Below are positions 8,324-16,892 of a DNA stretch of 32,622 nucleotides, one piece after another; position 1 is the first letter of the stretch, and every line of letters starts with the position of its first letter. The translations under genes and the position numbers were made by a program. Where the stretch lies: NCBI GenBank assembly GCA_019348305.1, contig JAHWJQ010000003.1:1-32622 (forward strand), in the 5' to 3' direction. A model generated the notes under the pieces. The model saw only the letters and a list, made by a program, of their open reading frames with translations. It searched no databases and was not told where the DNA came from. The DNA is from Actinomycetota bacterium (lineage in GTDB: Bacteria; Actinomycetota; Acidimicrobiia; Acidimicrobiales; CADCTF01).

Positions 8324-9399
8324 CGCAGACCCCCGTCCCCCTCCTGATTCACTCCCTCGCGGAGTTCCGCCAGCTCATCTTCGAGTGCTTGGAGGCGGCT
8401 GATGCCCGCCGAATCGTGGAGATCGGCGGCGAAGACGGGACTTTCACCCGGGAACTGCTCGCATGGGGGTCATCCAGGGACGCCGACGTCGTGTGCATCG
8501 ACCCGTCACCCCGAGCGGCCCTTGCGCAGCTCGCGCGCGACAACGACCGCTTGTCCTTGGTGCGGCAACCGAGCGTCGTCGCGCTTGAGTCGCTGCAACC
8601 AGCCGACGCGTATCTGATAGACGGCGACCACAACTACTTCACGGTGCACCAAGAGCTGCAGCTGATCTGGCGCGCTGCCTCCGACAAGCCCCCGCTCATC
8701 CTCCTCCATGACGTTGGCTGGCCCTGGGGTCGCCGCGACTTGTACTACGACCCCGACACGGTGCCCATCGAGGCGAGGCACGAGCTCACCTGGACCCACG
8801 GCGTGACCTTCGGCGAGCCCGGCGTGGTTGAGGGAGGCTTCCGGGGAATGGGGGAGTTCTCGGTAGCGGTGCGTGAGGGTGGGCCAAGAAACGGCGTCCT
8901 TACGGCGGTAGAGGACTTCCTACGGGATCGGCCAGAGCTTTCGTTGTCTGTCGTTCCCGTCGTGTTCGGCCTTGGTGTCATCTTCGACCGACGCGCTCCA
9001 TATTCGGCCCCTCTGGAGGAAGTTCTTCTCCCGTACTCGTCGAATCCACTGCTCCAACGGCTAGAGGACAACAGGCTCGCCCTGTACCTGGCGGTGCTCG
9101 ACCTCCAGGACCAGTTGGCCCTGGTCCATGAGGAGTTCGGCGCGCTCCGACGAACGTGTAGCGGCCATGCTGAGGCGCTACGGACGGCAGGCGAGCAGGC
9201 GCTCCTGTGCCGCGACCTGCAGGTGGAGAACCGAGCGCTGTGGCGGCGCGTGGAGGAGGCCGACACGCGAGAGCGAGAAAGGGCGGCCGCCGAAGACGAC
9301 CAGCGCGCAGGTGCCGGCGTGCAGGAACAGCCCTCGCCAAAGTCTCTTTGGCAACTCTTCGGCGGCCGGCTGGTCGCCTCGCTGCGCCGGTACGCCTGA
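8320..9399 (+). CDS. SAM-dependent methyltransferase-like protein with C-terminal coiled coil
   Basis: 359 residues. The N-terminal half resembles class I methyltransferases of the Methyltransf_24 / cephalosporin-hydroxylase-like group: glycine-rich VEIGGEDGTFT (33-43), an acidic residue closing strand 2 (VVCIDPSP, D61), YLIDGDHNYFTVHQEL (98-113) with the DGDH metal-site motif, and LILLHDVGWPWGRRD (126-140). Residues 260-340 are strongly helical and charged, and probably form a coiled coil. There is no membrane segment. The ATG overlaps the stop of the large HAD protein, so the pair is coupled. Known relatives methylate sugars or small molecules, and some hydroxylate; the substrate here is unknown. 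It converges with the next gene, 20 bases between stops, in which I see no clear terminator. Confidence 0.75.
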   Translation: MTQTPVPLLIHSLAEFRQLIFECLEAADARRIVEIGGEDGTFTRELLAWGSSRDADVVCIDPSPRAALAQLARDNDRLSLVRQPSVVALESLQPADAYLIDGDHNYFTVHQELQLIWRAASDKPPLILLHDVGWPWGRRDLYYDPDTVPIEARHELTWTHGVTFGEPGVVEGGFRGMGEFSVAVREGGPRNGVLTAVEDFLRDRPELSLSVVPVVFGLGVIFDRRAPYSAPLEEVLLPYSSNPLLQRLEDNRLALYLAVLDLQDQLALVHEEFGALRRTCSGHAEALRTAGEQALLCRDLQVENRALWRRVEEADTRERERAAAEDDQRAGAGVQEQPSPKSLWQLFGGRLVASLRRYA

Positions 9400-9419
9400 C
9401 GCGACAGGTCGTCCGTCGC

Positions 9420-11189
9420 TCAAGGGGCGCGCTGGCCGTAGCTGCTGCAGATCCGGCCCCCTTCGCTGCGCAGCCGCGAAGGCGCAACGTCGGACTCCGC
9501 CACCCGGGCCGCCAGCGGAAGTTCGACGACGGTGTTGCCGAAGTCGAACTCGCGGATCACCACCAACCGGCCACCCTGGACCTCCGCGGCAAGAAGGGCA
9601 TCCGCCCGCACGACCTCGTCATTGAAAAAACTCGTGACGCGCAACTGCCTGGCGTCGGGGGTCAGCTCGACGCAGACCGGGCGCACCGGGTGCCCCCCTA
9701 TGGCGAAGACGGACTGCCCGCTGATCTCGAACACCATCCGCGAAAGTGCCCAGGGAGTTTCGGTGAGCCCTGCGATGGTGTCGTCCACGGCAGAAGACCG
9801 ACCGAGAAGCTGGTCACCTCCGTAGAACGACGCGACGCGGAGGTCGGGGGGCAAGGGCTCAGCCTGGTCGAGAATACGAAGCCAGGCCGCCAGCTGCTGA
9901 TCGTTTCGCTTGTCCCTGAGGCGGAACAGCTCGCCATAGCCGTCAAGAGTGAGAGCAAGAGGAACGACGGCGACGGCCGCCAGCGCCGTCACGACCCGTA
10001 CCGTCGTCGTCCGCCCACTTGCCTCGAGCAGGGCTACCGCGGCGCCGGCAGCAAGGGCCAGGCCCACCCAAGGAGCGAACAGCAGGCGCGGCACCGGTCC
10101 CTGTCCGCTGAGCAACGCTGCCGGGAAGAACGCAGCGACAACGAACAGCGCCAAGCCCAGGACGACGAGGGCAGCCGAAGCCGCGTGATCTCGCCGCCCC
10201 GCCGGATCCAGCAGGGTTCGCGTGAGATTGCGAACAGCGACGGCGCCGCCGGCGACAGCGGCGAGGAACACGAAGAGTACGGCGGGCTGGGCGAGGTTCT
10301 CCACGCCGAGTTTCAGTGCCTCGACATGGATCCGGCCTCGACGCGAACTGAAAGCAAGTTCCTTCAAAGAAGGAACCCAGACGTCGACGATCCGTCGCCC
10401 GGCCTCAATGGGGTCGACGATGAAGTCGCCCCGCGCCCTGGTGAACCCGGTCCGTGGCAGGTAGATCGCTCCGCCGACCGCTCCAAGGGCGGCGACGGCG
10501 CCGGCAACCACCCCTGCCAATCGGAGACCGGCCAGCCCCGAAAGGCGCTTCCGGCGAAGCGCTTCGACCGCAAAGAGGCCGGGGACGAGGAGCAGAAAGT
10601 TCACCGCCACCTCCGTGCAGGCCAGCCCGCCGGCGTAGAGCGCGACGCATCCGGCTCCCGCAAGCCACGCAGAACGGCGAGTTGGTGCTCGCAGCGTGTT
10701 GAGGAAGGCGTGACCGCCAGCGAGTCCGAACGCCGCGCCTGCCGGGTACTGGATGGCGGCGTACCAGTACAGGGCCGACTCCCAGTCGAGGATCGGGTAG
10801 ATGACCAGCAGAGCGGTCACGACGGGGGCAATTCGGCCGCCACAGGTCCGACGGACGAGCAAGGCGGCCAAGACGGCGGCGGCGGCGAGAGCGACCGCCG
10901 AAAGCGCTCGCCCGGCCGGCTCCCCAATGAGATAGGTCACCCCCACGAGCACGGTGCCGAGGGGCCGAGCCCTCATCACGGTGACACTGCCCATGAGCTC
11001 GCGAAGTGAGAAGGCGTCCATCAACGGGTCGTCCAGGAAGTACCCGCGCCGCCAGTGAAGCCCGTACACAACAACCGCCGGCAGGATTCCCGCTCCTAGG
11101 AGCACGAGCTCCGGTTGCAGACGCAGTGACCGTCGGGGAGGCCGGGACTGCGCCGGCATGGGGGCGTCGCGCTGGGCCAGGAGCGTCAT
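9420..11189 (-). CDS. Polytopic membrane protein, GT-C-like, paralogue A
   Basis: 589-residue integral membrane protein. After a short basic N-terminus, a first membrane segment (about 28-45) is followed by WRRGYFLDDPLMDAFSLRE with an Asp-Asp pair at 53-54, the position and style of the first-loop acidic motif of GT-C glycosyltransferases. About ten further hydrophobic segments run to residue 400. The remaining 190 residues form a soluble domain, presumably extracytoplasmic (VASFYGGDQLLGR, SAVDDTIAG, TSFFNDEVV). The next gene upstream encodes a close paralogue with long shared blocks (for example YLIGEPAGR, DWESALYWYA, IQYPAGAAFGLAG, FPAALL-GQGPVPRLLF). It is 16 bases downstream of that paralogue and probably last in the operon starting at 15947. 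ATG 11189 is chosen; an ATG at 11159 is possible. A transferase using a polyprenyl-phosphate sugar is inference. Confidence 0.7.
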   Translation of the reverse strand: MTLLAQRDAPMPAQSRPPRRSLRLQPELVLLGAGILPAVVVYGLHWRRGYFLDDPLMDAFSLRELMGSVTVMRARPLGTVLVGVTYLIGEPAGRALSAVALAAAAVLAALLVRRTCGGRIAPVVTALLVIYPILDWESALYWYAAIQYPAGAAFGLAGGHAFLNTLRAPTRRSAWLAGAGCVALYAGGLACTEVAVNFLLLVPGLFAVEALRRKRLSGLAGLRLAGVVAGAVAALGAVGGAIYLPRTGFTRARGDFIVDPIEAGRRIVDVWVPSLKELAFSSRRGRIHVEALKLGVENLAQPAVLFVFLAAVAGGAVAVRNLTRTLLDPAGRRDHAASAALVVLGLALFVVAAFFPAALLSGQGPVPRLLFAPWVGLALAAGAAVALLEASGRTTTVRVVTALAAVAVVPLALTLDGYGELFRLRDKRNDQQLAAWLRILDQAEPLPPDLRVASFYGGDQLLGRSSAVDDTIAGLTETPWALSRMVFEISGQSVFAIGGHPVRPVCVELTPDARQLRVTSFFNDEVVRADALLAAEVQGGRLVVIREFDFGNTVVELPLAARVAESDVAPSRLRSEGGRICSSYGQRAP

Positions 11190-11205
11190 CAGAGGACGGC
11201 CGCGG

Positions 11206-13023
11206 TCAGGGGACCGTGTTGCCGAAGGCGCGGCAGATCCTGTCCCCGTCCGTCTTCAACTTCAGGGCTTCGAACGGGCCGCTGGTGGCCCTCGCCCCCA
11301 GAGGGAGCGTCACCATCGTCGACCCGAACATGATCTGGTCCACGACCACCAGCCGGGACCCGTGCACCTCACCGGCGAGCAGTCCTTCGATCGGAACCAC
11401 TTCGTCATTGAAGAAGCTGGTCAGCCGCAGCCGGGTGGGGTCGGGCGTTCGCTGGATGCACACCGGTACCCAGGGGTGCCCGCTGATGGTGGGGATGTAG
11501 CTGCCCCGCTCCTCGCCGAAGCTCCGGCTGAGCACCCAGGGGGTCTCGGTGATGCCGGCGAACGTGTCGTCCACAGCCGACGGTCGCCCCAACAGCTGGT
11601 CGCTCCCGTAGAGGGACGCCACGCGGACCTCCGGCGGAAGTGGGGCGGCGGCATCAAGCGCCTCGAGCCACGCCGCCAACTGCGCGTCGTTACGGGCGTC
11701 ACGTACCCGGAAGAACTGGCCGTAACCGTTCAAGATCAGGGCGAGGGGCACCACGACCACGACCAGGGCAACCAGCGTTGCTCGGACGGTGCGTGCAGCT
11801 CCCGCCGCCTCGAACGCCGCCACGGTCGCACCGGCAGCCATCGCCAGCGCCGTCCACGGTGTGAACAGAAGCCGGGGGACCGGTCCCTGACCGGTGAGCA
11901 GCGCTGCCGGGAACCAGAGGGAGACCAAGAACAGCCCTGCGGCGGCAATGGCGAACCCGAGGGCGGTGCGTCGGTTTTCGGGACTCCTGGCCCCCACCGG
12001 CCTCGCCAGGGCGGACCGCAGTGCCACGATCGCGAGCGCCCCAGCCGCCACGAAGACGGCTAGGACGACTGGGTGCCGCAGGTCGCTGATCCCCAGCCCG
12101 AGGGCTTCACCGTTGATCCTCGCCCGCCTGCCGCTCAATGTCGATTCCTTGAGCGCTGGTAGCCAGACGTTCACGATCCTGTTGGCCGCTTCCGCCGGGT
12201 TCAACAGGAACCGGCCACGCGCAGAGGTGAATCCCGTCTTCGGGAGGTACAGAAAGCCTCCGACCGCGCCGACGACCGCGATGGTGGTGGCCGCCACCGC
12301 TACCGAGCGGGTCATCAACTGCCGGTCGAAGCGCTTCCGGCGGAGTCCCTCCACCACGGCGATGGCAGGGATGAGCAGGAGGAAGTTCACGGCCAACTCG
12401 GTGCAGAGGAGGCCGGTCGCAGAGAGGATCGCGCAGGCCAGCCCGCCCAAGACCGCCGTCCTTCGACTGTCGGCGCGCAGCGCCGTGAGGAAAGCATGAC
12501 TGCCCGCCAGCCCAAATGCCGCCCCCGCGGGGTACTGGATCGAGGCGTACCAGTAGAGCGCCGACTCCCAGTCGATCAGCGGGTAGACGACGAGGAGGGC
12601 GGTGACGACCTGGGCATACCGCCCCCCGCACAATCGCCGGACGAGAAGCGCGGCCAGCGCCGCAGAGGCGGCGAGCGCGACGGCGGACAGGAGACGACCC
12701 GCAGGCTCGCCGATGAGATAGGTGATGCCCACGAGCAGGGTGCCAAGGGGTCTGGCCCGGATGTCGGTGACGGCAGTCAGGGTCTCGCGAAGCGAGAGCG
12801 CGTCCATGAAGCCATCGTCCAGGTAGTAGCCCCGCCGCCAGTTCCAGCCGTAGATGACCAAAGCCGGCAACAGTCCGGCCACGAGCAACATGGCGGCAGA
12901 GCGGTCACGGGGGCCGGTTCCGGCAACGGTTGGTGCCCCGACCGGCTCGACCTCCTCCCCGTCGTGGTCGTCGTGGTCTCGAGGCACCACCGGGCCAGAT
13001 GTGGCAACGCCAGGGCGGCTCAT
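11206..13023 (-). CDS. Polytopic membrane protein, GT-C-like, paralogue B
   Basis: 605-residue membrane protein, tandem paralogue of the protein encoded at 9420-11189. It has a longer acidic, His/Asp-rich cytoplasmic N-terminus (1-42), then a first membrane segment and NWRRGYYLDDGFMDALSLRE with the Asp-Asp pair at 69-70. About ten hydrophobic segments and a C-terminal soluble domain (VASLYGSDQLLGR, SAVDDTFAGITETPW, TSFFNDEVV) match paralogue A throughout. The ATG overlaps the stop of the upstream GT2 gene by 4 bases (ATGA). It sits in an operon with GT2, Glf and Fcl, which supports a role in building or modifying the glycan at the membrane. The family is not one I can name with certainty, and the catalytic role is inferred from topology and the first-loop acidic pair. 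Confidence 0.72.
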   Translation of the reverse strand: MSRPGVATSGPVVPRDHDDHDGEEVEPVGAPTVAGTGPRDRSAAMLLVAGLLPALVIYGWNWRRGYYLDDGFMDALSLRETLTAVTDIRARPLGTLLVGITYLIGEPAGRLLSAVALAASAALAALLVRRLCGGRYAQVVTALLVVYPLIDWESALYWYASIQYPAGAAFGLAGSHAFLTALRADSRRTAVLGGLACAILSATGLLCTELAVNFLLLIPAIAVVEGLRRKRFDRQLMTRSVAVAATTIAVVGAVGGFLYLPKTGFTSARGRFLLNPAEAANRIVNVWLPALKESTLSGRRARINGEALGLGISDLRHPVVLAVFVAAGALAIVALRSALARPVGARSPENRRTALGFAIAAAGLFLVSLWFPAALLTGQGPVPRLLFTPWTALAMAAGATVAAFEAAGAARTVRATLVALVVVVVPLALILNGYGQFFRVRDARNDAQLAAWLEALDAAAPLPPEVRVASLYGSDQLLGRPSAVDDTFAGITETPWVLSRSFGEERGSYIPTISGHPWVPVCIQRTPDPTRLRLTSFFNDEVVPIEGLLAGEVHGSRLVVVDQIMFGSTMVTLPLGARATSGPFEALKLKTDGDRICRAFGNTVP

Positions 13024-13826
13024 GCGTCATCCGACGGTCGCGCCCTCACAACGGCACCGGCCACGTCGGAGCTCTCCGCGCTCCGCAAGAAGGCCCGACA
13101 CTCGTGCAGGGCGCGCCACACGAACACCAGCAGGCGTTTGGGAACCATCATCTTGCGTTGCCGCTTGCCCCACATCGTCCCCTGCGCGGCGTCGCCGCGC
13201 CGTTCCCGGTGTTCCACGACCAGTTCGACGATCGACAGGTTCGCCCGCTCCGCGAGGATGGCGAGGTAGATGTTGGGGACCGCCGCGTCGGCGGGGATGT
13301 GATCGAGCAGGACCTTGAGAACCCGTGATCGGTACGCCCGCAGCGGGCAGTTCGCATCGCTCACCCGCAGTCCGGTCTGCTGTTGCAGGAACAACCTCAG
13401 GAGTCGGGTGAGGACTTTGCGGAACCAGGGGTCCTGCCGCTGGCGTCGAATTGCCATGGCAACATCAGCCCCAGAGTTGGCCAGGTCGTCGGCCACTCGG
13501 CGAATGTCGCGCCCGTCGAACTGACCGTCGCCGTCCACCTGCAGCGTGAGGTCTGCACCGGTGAGGACCGCCTCGTGGTAGGCCCGCACCACGGTAGGGC
13601 CGTGCCCGCCGTTGCGCTCGGTCGTCACCACTTTGAGCCCCGCGCTCAGACCGGGCCGAAGCTCTTCGAGGACCTTCACAGTGGCATCGGTGCTGCGATC
13701 GTCGGCTACGACGAACGTGACGTCGCCGTCCCAGTCCTTGAAGCAGCGGTCGATCTCGGCAAGGAAGCCCTGGATCCCGTCGGCCTCGTTGTACGCGGGG
13801 ATGGCGAAAGCGAGCGAGGCCGGCAT
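13020..13826 (-). CDS. Family 2 glycosyltransferase (DPM1/polyprenyl-phosphate type)
   Basis: 268 residues, cytoplasmic GT-A fold: FAIPAYNEADGIQGFL at the N-terminus, FVVADDRSTDATVKVL, and the metal site QVDGDGQFDGRD at about 97-108, followed by CPLRAYRSRVL and a basic C-terminal part (MWGKRQRKMMVPKRLL). These are the features of transferases that load a sugar onto polyprenyl phosphate, although no transmembrane tail is present. The TGATG at 13828-13824 joins it to the stop of glf, and its own stop overlaps the start of the membrane protein gene. The order glf, GT2, GT-C-like, GT-C-like suggests that it may supply a lipid-linked sugar used by the membrane proteins; that is inference. Confidence 0.85.
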   Translation of the reverse strand: MPASLAFAIPAYNEADGIQGFLAEIDRCFKDWDGDVTFVVADDRSTDATVKVLEELRPGLSAGLKVVTTERNGGHGPTVVRAYHEAVLTGADLTLQVDGDGQFDGRDIRRVADDLANSGADVAMAIRRQRQDPWFRKVLTRLLRLFLQQQTGLRVSDANCPLRAYRSRVLKVLLDHIPADAAVPNIYLAILAERANLSIVELVVEHRERRGDAAQGTMWGKRQRKMMVPKRLLVFVWRALHECRAFLRSAESSDVAGAVVRARPSDDA

Positions 13827-14968
13827 CAGCCAGCCGTCCCGCGATCTGCCAAGACCGTGTCGCTGCAGGCGAAGCCTTGTTCGATCGCTTGATCCTGATT
13901 GATGTACAGGTAGTTGGCGAGGCGCCCGCAGAAATACACCGGCCGGTCGAGCGCCTCGCGCACCTCCGCCTTGTAGCGGTCGTTCAGCATCTCGAAACGA
14001 CGGTCCACCGTCGGCACCGGGTAGTGGCGGGCTGGCGCGCCGGGGTACTCCTCGCTCACGACCGTACCGGCAATGCGCTGGCCTGAGGCGTGCTTCGTCT
14101 CGATCGTACGGGTGTACGGGTACCTGGCATCAGGCCAGTTGACGACGTAGGCGGGCGTGACGGTGTCCGACTCGCCGGCCACGGGGACGTAGCGCGACCG
14201 AAGGTGGACCCCCCGCCACTCGAGCTCCCCGTCCCGCCCGAGGAGTGCGTCGAGCGGGGCGGTCACAACGAACGCGTCGTACTCACCCTGCATCCGGTCG
14301 AGGTCGCCGATACCCAGCTCCGCGCCGCACGTGACGGGCACTCGGGAGAGCACCCCTTCGATGACACTGTTCATTCCCTCCGACGGGAAGAACTCCCACC
14401 TGTCTCGGAAGAGCCGCCGGTGCTCATCCGACCGCAGCTCGACCCGCTTCGGGGCGAAGCTGCTGCTGAGTTCCGTTGCTGGCCGCCCCCACTGCTTCGT
14501 CGTGTAGTCGCTGATGAAGAGGTTGTACAACGTCCGGCCCATGAGCGAGACGACGAACGTCTCGAAGTCTTCACCCGACGGCTCCGGCGGGAGCTGTGCC
14601 AGCTCCTTTTCGATCGTCGGCCAGACGGGCAGTGCCTTGAGCTCGCTGACCTGCGGCGGCCAGGACAACAGCGTCGGCGACTCGTCGTCACCAATGTGGA
14701 CCTGTGTCTTCACGCAGTGCTCGTAGGGCCGGGTGAGGCCGAACCTGTCGACGTACCGCGCCACGTCTGGGTCCGACGTATGGAAGATGTGAGCGCCGTT
14801 GGGCTCGTAGAGGACCCCGTTCAGGACCTCCGTTCGCGAGTGGCCCCCGACATTGTGGGACCGCTCGAACACTTCGACTCCAAGTCCCGCCGCAGTGAGC
14901 CTTTCTGCCGTCACGGCACCAGCCCATCCCGCACCGATGACGGCGACCCGCCCTTGTTTGCTCGCCAC
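13826..14968 (-). CDS. glf: UDP-galactopyranose mutase
   Basis: FAD enzyme that interconverts UDP-galactopyranose and UDP-galactofuranose, supplying Galf for cell-surface glycans. 380 residues, the family's usual length. The N-terminal FAD site is VAVIGAGWAGAVTAERL with VEVFERSHNVGGHSRTE. NGAHIFHT at 57-64 is the family hallmark, and LYNLFISDYTTKQWG, FPSEGMNSVIEGV and the C-terminal YFCGRLANYLYINQDQAIEQ follow in order. GTG start, 13 bases after the fcl stop. The downstream GT2 start overlaps the stop by one base (TGATG). No UDP-glucose 4-epimerase is in the window. Which transferase here uses UDP-Galf is not clear. Confidence 0.95.
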   Translation of the reverse strand: MASKQGRVAVIGAGWAGAVTAERLTAAGLGVEVFERSHNVGGHSRTEVLNGVLYEPNGAHIFHTSDPDVARYVDRFGLTRPYEHCVKTQVHIGDDESPTLLSWPPQVSELKALPVWPTIEKELAQLPPEPSGEDFETFVVSLMGRTLYNLFISDYTTKQWGRPATELSSSFAPKRVELRSDEHRRLFRDRWEFFPSEGMNSVIEGVLSRVPVTCGAELGIGDLDRMQGEYDAFVVTAPLDALLGRDGELEWRGVHLRSRYVPVAGESDTVTPAYVVNWPDARYPYTRTIETKHASGQRIAGTVVSEEYPGAPARHYPVPTVDRRFEMLNDRYKAEVREALDRPVYFCGRLANYLYINQDQAIEQGFACSDTVLADRGTAG

Positions 14969-14981
14969 AGGTGCGCAGCAG

Positions 14982-15947
14982 CTACCCGGTAGCGACAGCT
15001 ACTCGGCGCTGACTCCCCTGTCCGCCGTGCTCCAAGAACCAGGCATACGTGGACTCGATCCCCTCCCGCAGAGGAATACTTGCTCGCCAGCCAAGAGCCT
15101 CGAGCCGGGTGATGTCGAGCAACTTGCGAGGCGTGCCGTCCGGCTTCGACTGATCGAACACCAGCTCCGCTGCTGGGTACACGATGTCTCTCACCATCTC
15201 AGCAAGCGCACGAATGCTCAGATCCTGGCCCACGCCCACGTTGATGAACTGTTCGTCGCTGTAGTGGTTCATCAGGAACAGGCACGCGTCAGCAAGATCG
15301 TCGACGTGCAAGAACTCCCGCATCGGGGACCCGCTGCCCCATATCTCCACCGAAGGCGAGCCGCTCAGCTTGGCGTCGTGGAGTTTGCGGATCATCGCCG
15401 GCAACACATGGCTGCTGGCCAGGTCGAAGTTGTCGTTCGGACCGTAGAGGTTGGTAGGCATCGCCGCTATGAAGTTCGAGCCGTACTGCCGGCGGTACGC
15501 CTGGCACAGCTTGATCCCTGCAATCTTGGCCAGGGCATAGGCCTCATTGGTCGGCTCGAGAGGCCCGGTGAGCAGTTCCTCTTCGGGAATTGGCTGCTTT
15601 GCGTGACGTGGGTAGATGCACGAACTTCCGAGGTACAGCAACTTCCGGACCCCATAGAGATGACTGGCGTGGACCACGGTGCCGTGGATCATCATGTTGT
15701 CGTAGAGGAATTCCGCCGGCCGGGTGGAGTTGGCCAATATGCCGCCCACGGTGCCAGCCACCAGGAAGACGTACTCCGGGCGGTTCGCCTTGAACCAGTA
15801 GTTCACGGCCGCTTGGTCGCGGAGGTCGAGTTGGTCGCGCCCCGCCGTCAGGACGTTCGTGAAGCCCTCGTCGTTGAGCCGGCGCAGGATGGCTGATCCC
15901 ACCAGTCCGCCGTGGCCGGCAAGAAAGATTCGCGAGTCCTTCTGCAC
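14982..15947 (-). CDS. fcl: GDP-L-fucose synthase (epimerase/reductase)
   Basis: NADPH-dependent bifunctional 3,5-epimerase/4-reductase converting GDP-4-keto-6-deoxymannose to GDP-L-fucose. 321 residues, the full family length. GHGGLVGSA at 11-19 is the Rossmann motif, LGSSCIYPRHAKQPIPE at 106-122 carries the serine and cysteine of the active site, and Y137/K141 form the YxxxK pair. PTNLYGPNDNFDLASSHVLPA and GSGSPMREFLHVDDLADA are family signatures. The GTG at 15947 has GGGGAGAG a few bases upstream and begins exactly at the fold; longer in-frame readings continue antisense into the neighbouring gene. It is first in a five-gene operon (fcl, glf, GT2 and two membrane proteins). The partner GDP-mannose 4,6-dehydratase is not in the window. 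Confidence 0.94.
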   Translation of the reverse strand: MQKDSRIFLAGHGGLVGSAILRRLNDEGFTNVLTAGRDQLDLRDQAAVNYWFKANRPEYVFLVAGTVGGILANSTRPAEFLYDNMMIHGTVVHASHLYGVRKLLYLGSSCIYPRHAKQPIPEEELLTGPLEPTNEAYALAKIAGIKLCQAYRRQYGSNFIAAMPTNLYGPNDNFDLASSHVLPAMIRKLHDAKLSGSPSVEIWGSGSPMREFLHVDDLADACLFLMNHYSDEQFINVGVGQDLSIRALAEMVRDIVYPAAELVFDQSKPDGTPRKLLDITRLEALGWRASIPLREGIESTYAWFLEHGGQGSQRRVAVATG

Positions 15948-15981
15948 TTGCTCTCCCCATCGTCGATGACAACTGGCGGGC

Positions 15982-15987
15982 AGCCTA
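15982..15987 (-). promoter_or_regulatory. -10 box TAGGCT for the fcl-glf operon
   Basis: The minus strand reads TAGGCT (TANNNT) 34 bases before the GTG at 15947, giving a leader of about 28 bases with the ribosome site GGGGAGAG. I see no clear -35. The 183-base divergent gap 15948-16130 holds this and a plus-strand candidate. Confidence 0.35.
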
Positions 15988-16070
15988 GTCATGGGTGGAC
16001 GCTCGACCGTAGCCATGCCTGCCCCCAGGTTGGGCCCTGTGCAAGGCTGCGTGTCTGGAAGCCGGCGACG

Positions 16071-16100
16071 TTGCGCCTCGCCGATGGACTCCGCTAAAGA
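16071..16100 (+). promoter_or_regulatory. Candidate promoter TTGCGC-N18-TAAAGA for the GT2/STELLO-like operon
   Basis: TTGCGC (16071-16076) and TAAAGA (16095-16100) are 18 bases apart and 31 bases before the GTG at 16131. A GAGAGGA ribosome site stands 9 bases before that start. It is a weak match; the assignment rests on spacing and position. Confidence 0.25.
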
Positions 16101-16130
16101 AGTAGCCACTTTTCGAGAGGACGCCCGCCC

Positions 16131-16892
16131 GTGACTCCCGCCATCCCGCTGCCGGATCGATTCACCGGCGTCAGCGTCATCGTGCCGGTGGTGACCGAGA
16201 CCGACTCGCTCGACGAGACAGTCAAGATCCTCCACGATGCCGCTGACGAGTGGATAGAGCAGGTGCTGATCGTCGTGTGCGGCCGCACCACCCCAGAGAG
16301 CCTCGCCCGATGCGCCGCCGCTCGCGGCACCTTCGGCCAACGCGTCGAGATCCATCACCAGTCGCTTCCTTACCTGGGCGGCGCAATCCGTGAGGCCTTC
16401 GCGCTCGCTTCCGCGAGCCACACCATCATGATGTCGAGTGACCTCGAGACCGATCCGGCCATCGTTCCCGAGATGCTCACCCTGGCCCAGGCCAATCCCC
16501 AGGCCATCGTCACCGCTTCCCGGTGGGCGGCGGGCGGCAGCTTCTCGGGTTACGGCCCGCACCGGGTGGCGCTCAACTGGATCTTTCAGCGTCTGACTTC
16601 TCTCACCTACCGCACCCACCTCACCGACGCGACGTTTGGGTACCGCCTGTTCCCGACCAGCCTCTTGCAGTCGATCGAGTGGGAGGGTCTGCGCCACGAG
16701 TTCCTGCTCGAGACGGTCCTGAAGCCGGTCCGCCTGGGCGTCGAGGTGCTCGAGGTTCCCACCCGATGGGTGCCCCGACGCGAGGGAGAGTCCCAGAACT
16801 CCGTCGCTACCCAGGCCCGCTACATCCGAACGCTCGCGACGAACCGCTTCGGCCCAGTGCCGCTGACGAACACGAACGGGAAGGAGACCTGA
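16131..16892 (+). CDS. Family 2 glycosyltransferase, short and divergent
   Basis: 253 residues. VSVIVPVVTETDSLDETV opens a GT-A fold, but the usual YNE is replaced by VTE. The donor/metal region reads MMSSDLETDPAIVPEM (about 101-116), the DxD-like Asp-Leu-Glu. TDATFGYRLFPTSLL and a conserved RHEFLLETVLKPVRLGVEVLEVPTRW follow, as in polyprenyl-phosphate glycosyltransferases. No membrane helix is visible. The GTG start has GAGAGGA 9 bases upstream. Its stop overlaps the ATG of the next gene by one base (TGATG), so the two are probably coupled. Substrate unknown. Confidence 0.82.
   Translation: MTPAIPLPDRFTGVSVIVPVVTETDSLDETVKILHDAADEWIEQVLIVVCGRTTPESLARCAAARGTFGQRVEIHHQSLPYLGGAIREAFALASASHTIMMSSDLETDPAIVPEMLTLAQANPQAIVTASRWAAGGSFSGYGPHRVALNWIFQRLTSLTYRTHLTDATFGYRLFPTSLLQSIEWEGLRHEFLLETVLKPVRLGVEVLEVPTRWVPRREGESQNSVATQARYIRTLATNRFGPVPLTNTNGKET

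Noticed and set aside
14982..16697. fcl frame extended upstream to 16697
   Set aside because: The extra 250 residues run antisense through the GT2 gene and have no family match; the GTG at 15947 has a ribosome site and matches the family length.
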